A stretch of 49,735 bases of DNA, taken from the NCBI RefSeq assembly GCF_913054185.1, contig NZ_CAJXIV010000018.1, forward strand, positions 1-49,735, written 5' to 3'. The notes beneath the pieces were generated by a model. It was not told the origin of the DNA, did not search any database, and worked only from the letters and a program-made list of their open reading frames with translations. This DNA comes from an uncultured Shimia sp. GTDB lineage: Bacteria; Pseudomonadota; Alphaproteobacteria; Rhodobacterales; Rhodobacteraceae. The translations under genes were made by a program, and so were the position numbers. Positions 8,135-17,418 of this stretch are shown here, piece by piece; the stretch's first letter is position 1; the number at the start of each line of letters is the position of its first letter.

Positions 8135-10627
8135 TTAATCCAGCGTCCTTGTCACTTCTTCACGTTCGAAGATTTCGATCACATCGCCTGCACGAACGTC
8201 ATCATAGTTCTCAAACGCCATGCCACATTCCTGGCCGGATTGAACTTCCGCAACTTCATCCTTGAAGCGCTTCAGCGTCTTCAGAGTGCCCTCGTGGATC
8301 ACGACGTTGTCACGCAGCAGACGCACACCAGCAGAACGGCGCGCCACACCTTCGGTAACGATACAACCGGCCACCTTGCCAATACCCGTCACTTTGAAGA
8401 CTTCTTTGATCGCCGCATAACCGATGAAGTTTTCGCGGATCTCAGCAGACAGCAAGCCAGAGGCCGCCGCCTTCACGTCATCCACCAGATCGTAGATCAC
8501 CGAATAATAGCGGATCTCTACGCCTTTTTGGTTGGCAGTGTTACGCGCAGAAGTGTTGGCACGAACATTGAAACCCATAATCGGTGCGCCAGAAGCTTCA
8601 GCCAAACCAACGTCAGTTTCGGTAATCGCACCTACACCAGAGTGCAGAACACGCACACGAACTTCATCGTTGCCGATTTTCTCCATCGCCTGAACAATTG
8701 CTTCAGCGGAACCTTGTACGTCCGCCTTCACCAGAATCGGCAGCTCGGCGACGTTTTCGTCTTCCTTCGCCTTCTGCATCAACTGTTCCAACGTGGTCGC
8801 TGCACCAGCAGCAGCACGTTTGTCTTTGGCGGCCTGCTCACGGTATTCCGCAATCTCACGAGCTTGCGCTTCCGTTGCGGTGACATTCAGAACGTCACCC
8901 GCTTCCGGAGTACCATTCAGACCCAACACCTCAACCGGAACCGATGGGCCAGCTTCTTTTACACGCTCACCTTTGTCATTAATCAGCGCACGAACCTTAC
9001 CGTACTGCTCACCAACAACAAAGATATCGCCCTGACGCAATGTGCCCTTCTGAACGAGAACAGTAGCAACTGGACCACGGCCTACATCAAGCTGTGCTTC
9101 GATCACCGCACCTTGCGCAGCACGATCCGGATTGGCTTTGAGTTCCAGTATTTCCGCCTGAAGCGCGATTGCCTCAAGCAGCTGTTCTAGGCCCTGACCG
9201 GTATGCGCGGAAACTTCCACGTCTTGTACGTCACCTGACATCGCTTCTACGATCACTTCGTGTTGAAGCAGCTCTGCCCGAACTTTGTTGGGATCAGCAG
9301 CGGGTCTGTCGATCTTGTTGATTGCCACGATCATCGGCACATTAGCCGCCTTCGCGTGTGCAATAGCTTCAACAGTTTGCGGCATGACCGAGTCATCTGC
9401 CGCAACAACCAAAACCACAATGTCCGTAACCTGAGCACCGCGCGATCGCATCGATGTAAACGCCGCGTGGCCAGGTGTATCGAGGAACGACAGTGTCACA
9501 TCCTCATCAGTTTGCACCTGATAGGCACCAATGTGCTGTGTGATCCCACCAGCTTCGCCAGACACAACTTTCGCATCACGGATAGCGTCCAACAGGGAAG
9601 TTTTACCGTGATCAACGTGACCCATAATGGTGATGACCGGAGGACGGGGCTGCATTGCGCCGTCATCGTCTTCCGCATCGGAGATCACATCTTCGACGTC
9701 GGCATCAGAAACACGGACAACTTTGTGGCCAAATTCTTGAATGATGAGTTCCGCAGTATCCGCATCAAGCGTTTGGTTTTGCGTCACCATCATGCCCATG
9801 TTCATCAACGCCTTAACGACGTCAGCAACACGTTCTGCCATACGGTTCGCCAGTTCAGAAACCACGATGGCTTCTGGCAACTGCACGTCACGAATGACCT
9901 TTTCACGCTCAACCTGACCACCCATTGCTTTTTGGCGCGCACGCTCTTGCTTACGCTTCATCGCAGCCATGGAGCGGTGACGATTGTTCTCACCACCTGT
10001 CGCTTGGCCCAGTGTCAGCTTACCGGAACGACGTCCGTCATCGCGGCCTTTGCCACGTCCACGTTGGTCCCGTTCGCGATCAGATTTACGCGGAGTTGGG
10101 GCAGGGGCAGGTTTACCAGTTGGTGCGCCGCGACCCTGAGGTGTGGACGACGGCACAGGCGCAGACGCTTCTGCGGCCGCACGCTTAGCAGCGGCATCCG
10201 CAACTTCTTTCTTTTTGCGCTCTTCATCCTCAGCCTTTTTACGGGCTTTTTCTTCAGCTTCCCGCTGCTCCCGCTCTTTGGCTTCCACTTCCAAGCGGCG
10301 ACGCTCACGCGTTTCAGCGCGAGCCTTTTCTTCGGCTTCACGTTTGGCGGCATCTTCCGCTTCGCGGGCTTTCGCAGCCTGCAAAGCCTTCAGACGGCGC
10401 TCCATTTCCGCATCCGAAATACCGGAAGGGCGGCGTGAAGGGTCACCACCAGCTTTTGGCGTACCGCCACCAGTTTTGGCTGCGCCTGGCTTGGGCACCA
10501 CAACGCGCTTACGCTTGGTTTCCACCACGACATTTTTCTTACGTCCGTGGCTGAAGCTCTGCGTTACATTGCCGGGGCGGTTGCCGCCGCGCAGACCCAA
10601 GGTTTTTTTACCGTCGTTATCGCTCAT
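8135..10627 (-). CDS. infB: Translation initiation factor IF-2
   Basis: 830 residues from ATG 10627 ([15 protein letters not shown]). The frame is open 168 nt further upstream, but that part overlaps ylxR. IF-2 brings fMet-tRNA to the 30S subunit and promotes subunit joining. A long charged N-terminal region of Lys/Arg/Glu/Ala coiled coil and Pro-rich segments (to about residue 240) is followed by the IF2 N-terminal fold. The GTPase core follows: [14 protein letters not shown] (G1, near residue 334), DTPGHAAF (G3) and NKID (G4). The C-terminal domains are complete. It overlaps ylxR by ATGA, so it is the last gene of the rimP-nusA-ylxR-infB operon. Confidence 0.97.
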   Translation of the reverse strand: MSDNDGKKTLGLRGGNRPGNVTQSFSHGRKKNVVVETKRKRVVVPKPGAAKTGGGTPKAGGDPSRRPSGISDAEMERRLKALQAAKAREAEDAAKREAEEKARAETRERRRLEVEAKEREQREAEEKARKKAEDEERKKKEVADAAAKRAAAEASAPVPSSTPQGRGAPTGKPAPAPTPRKSDRERDQRGRGKGRDDGRRSGKLTLGQATGGENNRHRSMAAMKRKQERARQKAMGGQVEREKVIRDVQLPEAIVVSELANRMAERVADVVKALMNMGMMVTQNQTLDADTAELIIQEFGHKVVRVSDADVEDVISDAEDDDGAMQPRPPVITIMGHVDHGKTSLLDAIRDAKVVSGEAGGITQHIGAYQVQTDEDVTLSFLDTPGHAAFTSMRSRGAQVTDIVVLVVAADDSVMPQTVEAIAHAKAANVPMIVAINKIDRPAADPNKVRAELLQHEVIVEAMSGDVQDVEVSAHTGQGLEQLLEAIALQAEILELKANPDRAAQGAVIEAQLDVGRGPVATVLVQKGTLRQGDIFVVGEQYGKVRALINDKGERVKEAGPSVPVEVLGLNGTPEAGDVLNVTATEAQAREIAEYREQAAKDKRAAAGAATTLEQLMQKAKEDENVAELPILVKADVQGSAEAIVQAMEKIGNDEVRVRVLHSGVGAITETDVGLAEASGAPIMGFNVRANTSARNTANQKGVEIRYYSVIYDLVDDVKAAASGLLSAEIRENFIGYAAIKEVFKVTGIGKVAGCIVTEGVARRSAGVRLLRDNVVIHEGTLKTLKRFKDEVAEVQSGQECGMAFENYDDVRAGDVIEIFEREEVTRTLD

Positions 10628-11256
10628 CTGGATGTCTTGTCCTTCCCGGAGGCCGCTGCCACCGTATCTTCGCGTACGCCTTTTAATCTTAGGGCTTCCT
10701 CTACAACACGTTTTGTGAGTCCGCCAGACGCAAGCGCTCCATGTATCACAGTTTGTCTCCCAAATGCCAAACCCAATTCGGCAGATGTAAGCCAATCTAT
10801 GTGGTGGCCTCCACTTGGAGGCCGTAGTTTCGATTTGCCGCGTTCCGAACCATCGCTGGCCTGCAGCAGAACTTTGGCTTCGTCTTTGACCAGCCAGTCC
10901 TTAACTTTTTCATACCCAGTCACAGCTGAGCCCGATTTGCGCGCCAAACTGACCAGCTCGACAGTGCGGCGGCCCAACTGACGGGACACTTCTGCGAGCA
11001 AATCATCAGGCACCGTCACCTGCTGTTTGGCGGCACGCGCGAAAACACCCTTTTTGGATGCTTTCGCCAATGTGTCTGCCGAAGCCGTTACCCACATGCC
11101 ACGTCCGGGCAGTTTGCCAATAACGTCGGGCACAACTTGCGCATCCGGGCCGACCACAAAACGCAGCAACCCTTCTTTTGGCGCCACAGCGCCAGTGACA
11201 ATGCACTTGCGCTCTGGCGTATCGCCTTTTTTGCCAGGTCGGCCACCGCGACTCAT
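10624..11256 (-). CDS. YlxR-type RNA-binding protein fused to an L7Ae/YlxQ-like domain
   Basis: 210 residues. The N-terminal half is the YlxR (DUF448) fold: [20 protein letters not shown] and LPGRGMWV. The second half (about residues 90-190) resembles the L7Ae/L30e-type YlxQ protein: [18 protein letters not shown], with [10 protein letters not shown]-like and [10 protein letters not shown] patches. In Bacillus these are two genes, ylxR and ylxQ, between nusA and infB; here they are one polypeptide, a form also known in other alphaproteobacteria. It probably binds structured RNA. AGGG sits 6 nt before the ATG. Its TGA overlaps the infB ATG, and a palindrome spans the junction with nusA. Confidence 0.88.
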   Translation of the reverse strand: MSRGGRPGKKGDTPERKCIVTGAVAPKEGLLRFVVGPDAQVVPDVIGKLPGRGMWVTASADTLAKASKKGVFARAAKQQVTVPDDLLAEVSRQLGRRTVELVSLARKSGSAVTGYEKVKDWLVKDEAKVLLQASDGSERGKSKLRPPSGGHHIDWLTSAELGLAFGRQTVIHGALASGGLTKRVVEEALRLKGVREDTVAAASGKDKTSR

Positions 11257-11266
11257 CTCACGCCCT

Positions 11267-11290
11267 CTGAGGCCTGAGATCAGGCCTCAG
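11267..11290 (-). promoter_or_regulatory. Perfect palindrome across the nusA stop codon
   Basis: CTGAGGCCTGA (11267-11277), two bases, then its exact complement TCAGGCCTCAG (11280-11290). In RNA it forms a 10-bp hairpin with a 4-nt loop. It contains the nusA stop codon and ends right before the ylxR Shine-Dalgarno. There is no T tract, so it is not a standard terminator. Processing site, mRNA stabiliser or translational element are all possible. Confidence 0.6.
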
Positions 11291-12896
11291 CCTCCTCGGA
11301 TGCGTTTTCTTCGTTTTCTGCCGCTTCAGCTTCCAGCTCGGCAGGATCAACCCATCCCAATACAATGCGAGCGGTCATGACCATGTCTTGCGCTTCTTCC
11401 AGTGTCACGCCGAATGGCTCTAGAACACCGTCATCTTTGACGCGCTCACCACCATCGGTGGTCCAGCCACCGGCCAACTCCCAGTCAGCACATGTTGCAA
11501 AATCCTCGAGGTTCAACACGCCATCTTTAGCCAGGGCTTCGATCATCTGGGGTGTTAAGCCCTCAAATGCAACCAGACTGTCCTGCATACCGAGTTCGCG
11601 TGCAGCATCCAGAGCCGCTTTGTTCTTGGCATCAATGAAATCACGCGCACGCGCCTGCAGTTCGCCAGCAGTGCCTTCGTCTACGCCATCAATAACCAAC
11701 AGCTCGTCAATTTCCACATACGCAACCTCTTCGAGGTTGGTGAAGCCTTCGGATACCAGCAACTGAGCAAAGAACTCATCTAGGTCCAACGTTTCCATAA
11801 ACAGCTTGGTGCGTACTTCAAACTCTTTCTGACGACGCTCGGATTCATCCGATTCGGTCATAATGTCGATGTCCAACGCGGTCAGCTGGCTTGCCAACCG
11901 CACGTTTTGGCCACGACGGCCAATGGCAAGCGACAGCTGCTCATCCGGCACAACCACTTCGATCTTGCCGGCTTCTTCGTCCAGGACAACCTTGGAGACT
12001 TCCGCTGGCTGCAGTGCATTTACCAAGAAAGTCGGCTGATCTTCGTTCCAAGGGATGATGTCGATTTTTTCGCCCTGCAACTCGTTCACAACGGCTTGCA
12101 CACGCGAACCACGCATACCAACACAGGCACCCACTGGATCGATCGAACCATCATGGGAGATCACAGCAATCTTTGCGCGAGAACCAGGGTCGCGAGCGAC
12201 GGCTTTGATATCAATGATGCCATCATAGATTTCTGGCACTTCCATTTTAAACAGCTCAGCCATGAACTCTGGCGCGGTGCGGCTCAAAAAGATCTGGTGG
12301 CCACGTGGCTCACGGCGAACTTCTTTGATGAAAGCACGCACACGGTCACCGGAACGATAGCTCTCACGACCAATTTTATCGTTGCGACGCAAAACAGCTT
12401 CGGCACCGCCCACATCGACAATCACATTGCCAAATTCTTCGCGCTTCACGGCGCCGTTGATGATTGTGCCCGCGCGATCTTTGAAGTCTTCGTACTGACG
12501 ATCACGCTCGGCTTCGCGAACTTTCTGCAAAATCACCTGCTTTGCAGACTGCGCCGCAATCCGACCCATCTCTACTGGTGGCACTTCCTCAACAAACGTG
12601 GCACCCACTTCAGGGGTTTCCATGTACTGCTTGGCTTGTTCAACAGTGAACTCAGCTTGGTAGTTTTCCAGCAGATCATCTTCGACAACCGTACGCACGC
12701 GTGTGAAAGTCGCTTTGCCAGTCTTGCGATCAATAGACACACGAATGTCCATCTCTGCGCCATAACGGCTTTTGGCCGCACGCGCGAGCGACTCTTCCAT
12801 CGCTTCAACCACAAGACCCGGATCGATCATTTTTTCCCGGGCGACGGCTTCGGCGGTTTGCAGCAGCTCAAGCTGGTTTGCAGAGGTGATTGCCAT
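11280..12896 (-). CDS. nusA: Transcription termination/antitermination factor NusA
   Basis: 538 residues from ATG 12896 (MAITSANQLELLQTAEAVA). GAGGAG lies about 8 nt upstream, and an extension 54 nt longer would overlap rimP. The N-terminal RNA polymerase-binding domain is followed by S1 (GTIINGAVKREEFGNVIVDV) and two KH domains (GACVGMRGSRVQAVVNEL, LAIGRRGQNVRLASQL). The C-terminal helix-hairpin-helix acidic repeats (LLVIDGVDEGTAGELQARA) and an acidic tail complete it. NusA sets pausing and intrinsic termination. In other bacteria it regulates its own operon, which makes the hairpins at 13512-13534 and 11267-11290 relevant. Confidence 0.97.
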   Translation of the reverse strand: MAITSANQLELLQTAEAVAREKMIDPGLVVEAMEESLARAAKSRYGAEMDIRVSIDRKTGKATFTRVRTVVEDDLLENYQAEFTVEQAKQYMETPEVGATFVEEVPPVEMGRIAAQSAKQVILQKVREAERDRQYEDFKDRAGTIINGAVKREEFGNVIVDVGGAEAVLRRNDKIGRESYRSGDRVRAFIKEVRREPRGHQIFLSRTAPEFMAELFKMEVPEIYDGIIDIKAVARDPGSRAKIAVISHDGSIDPVGACVGMRGSRVQAVVNELQGEKIDIIPWNEDQPTFLVNALQPAEVSKVVLDEEAGKIEVVVPDEQLSLAIGRRGQNVRLASQLTALDIDIMTESDESERRQKEFEVRTKLFMETLDLDEFFAQLLVSEGFTNLEEVAYVEIDELLVIDGVDEGTAGELQARARDFIDAKNKAALDAARELGMQDSLVAFEGLTPQMIEALAKDGVLNLEDFATCADWELAGGWTTDGGERVKDDGVLEPFGVTLEEAQDMVMTARIVLGWVDPAELEAEAAENEENASEEAEA

Positions 12897-12900
12897 GTTT

Positions 12901-13494
12901 TTACTCCTCGGACTCGCCGGACGCTTTTTCGCCGGTCTCGATATCGTCAAATTCGTCTTCGTTCAGAATGCCCGCTTCTTTGCGCACTTTCAGCATTTCC
13001 TTAATGAGGTCATCTGTCAGCATCAGCTTCGCGTCTGCCAGCCAGTCAAAATTCAGACCAACTGTGACAGTTTCACCCTGATCTTCGATGTTAATCAGAA
13101 CATCTTCGCCTTCGATGCCAGCCAAAGTGCCACGAAATCGTTTGCGCCCATCGATAAGTTCAGCAGTTTCGATTTTGGCTTCATACCCTTCGTAGGCGTC
13201 AAAGTCCTTCAGCCGCGTCAAAGGGCGATCAACGCCAGGGCTGCCTACTTCCAGTGTATAGGAGTCTGAAAGCGGATCCTCGACGTCCAGAACCGCGCTA
13301 ACCGCATTGGAGATTTGGGCGCACTCATCCACTTCGATGCCGCCACCAGGGCGCTCGGCCATGATCTGCAGAGTGTGGGACTTCCCACCCATTAGGCGCA
13401 AACGCACCAACTCGAACCCCATGTCTTCAACGACTGGGGCAACAATGTCTGCCAGCTTGCGGTCAATCGCCGCTTTGGCAATAAGGTCACTCAT
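12901..13494 (-). CDS. rimP: Ribosome maturation factor RimP
   Basis: 197 residues. RimP supports late 30S assembly. The family signature is clear: [34 protein letters not shown] and [20 protein letters not shown], with the C-terminal SH3-like part ([18 protein letters not shown]). It is first in the rimP-nusA-ylxR-infB order and ends 4 bp before nusA. Only a weak GGA precedes the ATG. An intrinsic-terminator-like hairpin ends 17 nt before the start codon. Confidence 0.95.
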   Translation of the reverse strand: MSDLIAKAAIDRKLADIVAPVVEDMGFELVRLRLMGGKSHTLQIMAERPGGGIEVDECAQISNAVSAVLDVEDPLSDSYTLEVGSPGVDRPLTRLKDFDAYEGYEAKIETAELIDGRKRFRGTLAGIEGEDVLINIEDQGETVTVGLNFDWLADAKLMLTDDLIKEMLKVRKEAGILNEDEFDDIETGEKASGESEE

Positions 13495-13511
13495 AGATGT
13501 ATTCCAAGCAC

Positions 13512-13534
13512 AAAAAAACGGGCACGCGGCCCGT
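13512..13534 (-). terminator. Terminator or attenuator just before rimP
   Basis: On the minus strand ACGGGC, a 5-nt loop, then GCCCGT followed by seven T. The T tract ends 17 nt from the rimP ATG. It can end transcription from the binding-protein gene at 13637, but it also lies downstream of the best rimP promoter candidate, which would make it a leader attenuator. Confidence 0.75.
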
Positions 13535-13588
13535 CGATCTTTCCCGGTGGAGCGTTCAGGCTAACCCGACCGCGCCGCTGTTGAGAGG

Positions 13589-13617
13589 GATATACGTCGA
13601 CAAAGCTGAGTCTGCAA
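13589..13617 (-). promoter_or_regulatory. Candidate sigma70 promoter for the rimP-nusA-infB operon
   Basis: On the minus strand TTGCAG (13617-13612), 17 bp, then TATATC (13594-13589). It lies between the upstream gene stop and the hairpin at 13512-13534. A leader of about 85-90 nt is predicted. Confidence 0.45.
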
Positions 13618-13636
13618 GCCCCCTTGGAAAATATGC

Positions 13637-15145
13637 CTACGCACGCCACCAGCGCTCGGCGAAACGCGCGTTGTCGAGCGCGTATTGGGCGCCAATGGCT
13701 TTGGGCGTTGCAATGGCGTCCGTGATGGCTTGCAAGTGATTTGCGAAGGCAGGAACCACTAGGCTTCCGCTTTTTTGAACGACACTCTGCAGCTCGCCAT
13801 AAAGCCCACGCCGCCTTTCCGCATCCATTTCAGAACGCGCAACACACAACAACTTGTCAACGCGGTTGTCCTGCCAACCCGCGCGATTCCAAACGCCGCC
13901 CGGAGCAAGGTACGCAGACATCGCCCAATCTTCGGTAACGCGGCCAGCAGCAAAGTGCAGTGATGCGGTCACTGGGCTATCGGCAGCATCAACCCTCAAG
14001 CCAACCCGTGCCATTTGCTGAGTAAAACTCTCCAATATGGTCGAGAACTCCTGCTTAGAATGAGGGGACACCCCAATACGAAGATGATTCACGCCCGCTT
14101 CACGCAACAAACTTTTTGCCAATTCCGGATCATACTCCGGTTGGGTGAGTTCCGGCGCGAAATAGGGGTTCGCCGGACCAATTGGCGTATCCAATCCAAT
14201 CTGGCCATACCCCAATAAGCTTCGGCGCACAAAATTCGGGCGATCCATGGCGCACTTCACGGCGCACCGAACAATCTCTGCTTGCTGCCTGCCAAGATTG
14301 CCTCCAACAGCAAAACTGTAATGTTGGTTACCCGGCAGGTTCTGCAGTGACATACCACGCTGCTTCGAAATTTGCGGTGCATGGACAGGCAAGATTTGGC
14401 CAGCGACATCCACGTCACATTCTAAGAGCGCATTTAGTCTTCCAGAGGGATTGGCTTCGTTGATCAATAACAGTTCGTCGAAGAAACCCGCTCTTGTGCC
14501 CTTGTAGTGATTCTTCACGCGATGGGCCTGGAGATGTTGTCCCGGCTTGAAGTCCGCAACTTTATAAAGTCCCGTACCAATCCCGTTTTGCATCGCCAAT
14601 TCAATAAAACCCGCTGGGTAAATAACGAGGTGGTAATCGGACAGAAGGTAAGGAAAATCCGCATTTGGCGAATGTAATGTGAACTGGACCTGATGCGTAC
14701 CAATCGCCTTTATGCCAACGACGTCACGCAGCAACGGATCTGCCGGTGATCCGCTTTGATTGCCAATATGCAAAGCAAAGGTTTCAAGCACATCTTGCGC
14801 CTCAAATGCCTTGCCGTTGTGAAATTGCACATCCTTGCGCAGATCAAACGTCCACTCTCGGGCATCGGCGCTGGCGGTCCATCTCTCCGCCAATTCACCA
14901 CGCAATCCACCATCAGGCCCGATTTCGGTCAAGCAATCAAACACAGCCCCATGACAAGCTGCCATCATAAACAGGCTGTCGTGAGTTCGAGCATCCCAGG
15001 TGTCTGAGTCCTTGCCGCCCGGCACGATTGCGCGAATAGTGCCGCCAGCTTTAGGTGTACCCGCCGACACGCCCAACCCTGAAGCCGCCAGCACACCTGC
15101 TGCGGCACCGGTTGTCAAAAGGCTGCGTCGGCTAATGCGTGACAC
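13637..15145 (-). CDS. Tat-exported family 5 (peptide-type) substrate-binding protein
   Basis: 502 residues from GTG 15145. GGAG lies 7 nt upstream, whereas the alternative TTG two codons earlier is almost on top of it. A twin-arginine signal (SRRSLLTTGAAAGVLA) exports the folded protein. The body is a DppA/OppA-type binding protein: GGLRGELAERWTASADAREWTFDLRKDV (split: GELAERWTAS, WTFDLRKDVQFHNGK), YDPELAKSLLREAGV, and GGVWNRAGW near the end. Peptides, nickel or similar solutes are usual ligands. No permease or ATPase genes are adjacent, so it is an orphan that must borrow a transporter or act as a sensor. It is followed by the hairpin at 13512-13534. Confidence 0.85.
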   Translation of the reverse strand: MSRISRRSLLTTGAAAGVLAASGLGVSAGTPKAGGTIRAIVPGGKDSDTWDARTHDSLFMMAACHGAVFDCLTEIGPDGGLRGELAERWTASADAREWTFDLRKDVQFHNGKAFEAQDVLETFALHIGNQSGSPADPLLRDVVGIKAIGTHQVQFTLHSPNADFPYLLSDYHLVIYPAGFIELAMQNGIGTGLYKVADFKPGQHLQAHRVKNHYKGTRAGFFDELLLINEANPSGRLNALLECDVDVAGQILPVHAPQISKQRGMSLQNLPGNQHYSFAVGGNLGRQQAEIVRCAVKCAMDRPNFVRRSLLGYGQIGLDTPIGPANPYFAPELTQPEYDPELAKSLLREAGVNHLRIGVSPHSKQEFSTILESFTQQMARVGLRVDAADSPVTASLHFAAGRVTEDWAMSAYLAPGGVWNRAGWQDNRVDKLLCVARSEMDAERRRGLYGELQSVVQKSGSLVVPAFANHLQAITDAIATPKAIGAQYALDNARFAERWWRA

Positions 15146-15210
15146 GGTCAAACTCCACTTGGTCGGAGCCAGATGAGAAGGCCAACAAACCCCAATGTCC
15201 AGACGTTTTG

Positions 15211-16185
15211 CTAGATCCGCGCCAAATCATCCATGATGCGCACAAGTTCCGCGCTAATCCCCGGCTCCGACAACGCATGCCCCGCGTTTCGAATTATGCG
15301 GAGATCCGCCATCTTACCCCATGTTGACACCAAATCATGCGCCGCTTTGGGAGGACAAATCATATCATATCGGCCTTGAACGATATATCCGGGTATGTCT
15401 TTGAGAACATCCATGTTGGCAAGAATGTGACCATCCTGGTTCAGAAAACCTTTGTTTCGGAAGTAGTGATTCTCCAACCGCGAGAATGCGCGCGCATATT
15501 CGGCGGGCGCTTCTCCGCCATGCCCGTTGGAATACACCGACGCCAGCGCGTTTTCCCAACTTGCCCAAGCCCTTGCAAACTTAATCTCCGTCGCGCGATC
15601 TCCACAAAACAGGCGACGATGGTATGCCTCGATCAAGTCCCCACGCTCTTCAAAAGGCACCAGCTCTGCAAATCGTGCCCATGGTTCAGGCCAGAAATGG
15701 CCAGCCCCACCTCCATAAAACCAATCAAGCTCCGATTGAGTCATTAGGAACACACCACGCAAAACCAAACAGACTGTTTGTGCGGGATAGGATTGCGCAT
15801 AAAGGAGCGACAGAGTTGCGCCCCAGCTGCCGCCAAAGACAATCCATTCGGTGACGTCCAGTGTGGTCCGAATACGGTCCATATCAGCAACAAGGTGCCA
15901 GCTGGTGTTGTTTTTAACTTCGGCATGTGGCCGCGAATGGCCGCATCCGCGTTGGTCAAAAAGAATAACGCGATACACATTGGGATCAAAATAGCGTCGC
16001 ATGGCAGGGCTGCTGCCGCCACCAGGTCCGCCATGCACAACAACAACCGGCAAACCGCTTGGATTGCCGGATTGTTCGACGTAGATACTGTGCCCGTCGC
16101 CCACGTCCAGCATCCTCTGGTCAAACGGTTCGACCGGAGGGTAAAGGTAGTGCACTGCGCGCTTTTGGCCCGAGTTTTTATCCAT
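15211..16185 (-). CDS. pip: Proline iminopeptidase
   Basis: 324 residues, an alpha/beta hydrolase of peptidase family S33 that removes N-terminal proline from peptides in the cytoplasm. Visible are the N-terminal YPPVEPFDQRMLDVGDGH, the oxyanion HGGPGGG, DQRGCGHSRPH, and the nucleophile Ser120 in GGSWGATLSL. The catalytic Asp is in QGRYDMICP and the His in NAGHALSE. Length and motifs match Pip well. GGTAGGAC precedes the ATG. It is divergent from ubiG by 49 bp. The neighbouring peptide-type binding protein fits peptide scavenging, but that is inference. Confidence 0.93.
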   Translation of the reverse strand: MDKNSGQKRAVHYLYPPVEPFDQRMLDVGDGHSIYVEQSGNPSGLPVVVVHGGPGGGSSPAMRRYFDPNVYRVILFDQRGCGHSRPHAEVKNNTSWHLVADMDRIRTTLDVTEWIVFGGSWGATLSLLYAQSYPAQTVCLVLRGVFLMTQSELDWFYGGGAGHFWPEPWARFAELVPFEERGDLIEAYHRRLFCGDRATEIKFARAWASWENALASVYSNGHGGEAPAEYARAFSRLENHYFRNKGFLNQDGHILANMDVLKDIPGYIVQGRYDMICPPKAAHDLVSTWGKMADLRIIRNAGHALSEPGISAELVRIMDDLARI

Positions 16186-16193
16186 GTCCTACC

Positions 16194-16199
16194 TATAAT
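16194..16199 (+). promoter_or_regulatory. Candidate -10 element for ubiG
   Basis: A perfect TATAAT lies about 36 bp before the ubiG start in the short pip-ubiG divergent gap. No convincing -35 is seen 16-18 bp upstream. Confidence 0.3.
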
Positions 16200-16234
16200 G
16201 GTTGCGACGTCCAAATGAGCATGGAGAGTTCAAA

Positions 16235-16978
16235 ATGCAAGCCACCAATACCACGGTAGATCCTGCCGAAGTGGCCAAATTCGAAGCCATGGCAGCCGAA
16301 TGGTGGGATCCCAATGGCAAGTTCAAGCCACTTCACATGCTCAACCCCTGTCGCCTTGATTACATTACGACGCAGATTGCCGCAGAGTTCAATCGCGACT
16401 TGTCAGCAGCCCACCCTTTTGCCGGACTGCGCCTTCTGGATATTGGCTGTGGTGGCGGGCTCTTGTCTGAACCTATGTCGCGACTTGGGGCCGACGTAGT
16501 GGGTGCGGATGCGGCGGGTGGAAACTTACCTGTGGCGCGCATCCATGCCGAGCAATCCGGACTACAGATTGACTACCGCCACACAACGGCAGAAGCCATG
16601 GCTGAAGCCGGCGAACAGTTTGACGTGGTACTGAACATGGAAGTCGTAGAGCATGTGGCCGACCCGCTGAGCTACATGACAGCTTGCCAACAGTTGCTCA
16701 AATCCAGCGGTTTGCATATTTGCTCAACAATCAACCGGAACCCTAAGAGTTTTGCGGTGGCCATTCTTGGGGCCGAATACGTCATGCGTTGGCTGCCCAA
16801 AGGCACCCATGAATGGCATAAGTTCATCACCCCAGATGAGTTATTTGTCTTGATTGAGCAATCCGGTTTGACGCCGATCGACAGCAAAGGTTTTGTTTTT
16901 AACCCAATCAGCTGGCAATGGTCGATTTCAGACAAAGACCTGAGCGTCAACTACGTGACAGCCAGCTCCAAGGCCTGA
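16235..16978 (+). CDS. ubiG: Ubiquinone biosynthesis O-methyltransferase
   Basis: 247 residues from ATG 16235, with GGAGAG about 7 nt upstream. It performs both O-methylations of the ubiquinone ring using SAM. Family signature: [20 protein letters not shown] (N-terminal), then SAM motif [34 protein letters not shown], and the C-terminal [17 protein letters not shown] and [13 protein letters not shown]. Full length. It converges on marR with 5 bp between the stops. Confidence 0.96.
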   Translation: MQATNTTVDPAEVAKFEAMAAEWWDPNGKFKPLHMLNPCRLDYITTQIAAEFNRDLSAAHPFAGLRLLDIGCGGGLLSEPMSRLGADVVGADAAGGNLPVARIHAEQSGLQIDYRHTTAEAMAEAGEQFDVVLNMEVVEHVADPLSYMTACQQLLKSSGLHICSTINRNPKSFAVAILGAEYVMRWLPKGTHEWHKFITPDELFVLIEQSGLTPIDSKGFVFNPISWQWSISDKDLSVNYVTASSKA

Positions 16979-16983
16979 ACCAC

Positions 16984-17418
16984 CTACTCTTCCAGTTTCA
17001 GACGCAATTCACGCAATATCGGGAGCGCGGCGCGTACCCTGTCATCGCCCAAGCGACTGACCATGTCATTGATGATCGGCTCCATGCTCGCCAGCGCCGC
17101 GTCACGAGCCTGTCGGCCGGCAGGACTGATCGCAACCATTTTACGGCGCGCATCGTCCCAATCTGGACGGATATGCACATATCCCGCCGTCTCTAGCTTA
17201 TGCAGCGTGTTTGTCATTGCCCCGCGGGTAAGGTGGAAAGTCTTGGCTAACTGAGCTGGACTGCGTTCGGCGTTCGAGCGATCCAGGTGATTCAGCACGG
17301 AAAAATGCGACAGCTCCATACCTTTGGGCAAAACTTTTGACAAACGGGAACGGGCGAGCTGATCCACCATCAGAATTTCGCCAAACAGCGTAATCGCCAA
17401 TCCGCTTTTGTCGTTCAT
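16984..17418 (-). CDS. MarR-family transcriptional regulator
   Basis: 144 residues with a winged helix-turn-helix in the middle: RSPAQLAKTFHLTRGAMTNT (recognition helix region), then LHKLETAGYVHIRPDWDDARR (wing, written in part). Flanking helices form the usual dimer interface. The ATG directly follows the TAA of the amidase gene, so it is the last gene of comF-grxC-nit-marR. Ligand and targets are unknown. Operon position hints at a link to thiol or electrophile stress, as for many MarR proteins, but this is inference. Confidence 0.9.
   Translation of the reverse strand: MNDKSGLAITLFGEILMVDQLARSRLSKVLPKGMELSHFSVLNHLDRSNAERSPAQLAKTFHLTRGAMTNTLHKLETAGYVHIRPDWDDARRKMVAISPAGRQARDAALASMEPIINDMVSRLGDDRVRAALPILRELRLKLEE

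Noticed and set aside
8240-9190. Plus-strand frame (316 codons) opposite the infB 3' half
   Set aside because: Antisense shadow, composition unlike real proteins in the window.
9260-10438. Long open frame (392 codons) on the plus strand opposite infB
   Set aside because: Complementary to a certain gene; the translation is rich in His, Arg, Phe and Thr with no domain, as expected from antisense of biased codons.
11907-13004. Plus-strand frame (365 codons) opposite nusA and rimP
   Set aside because: Antisense shadow of two certain genes, no Shine-Dalgarno or family motif.
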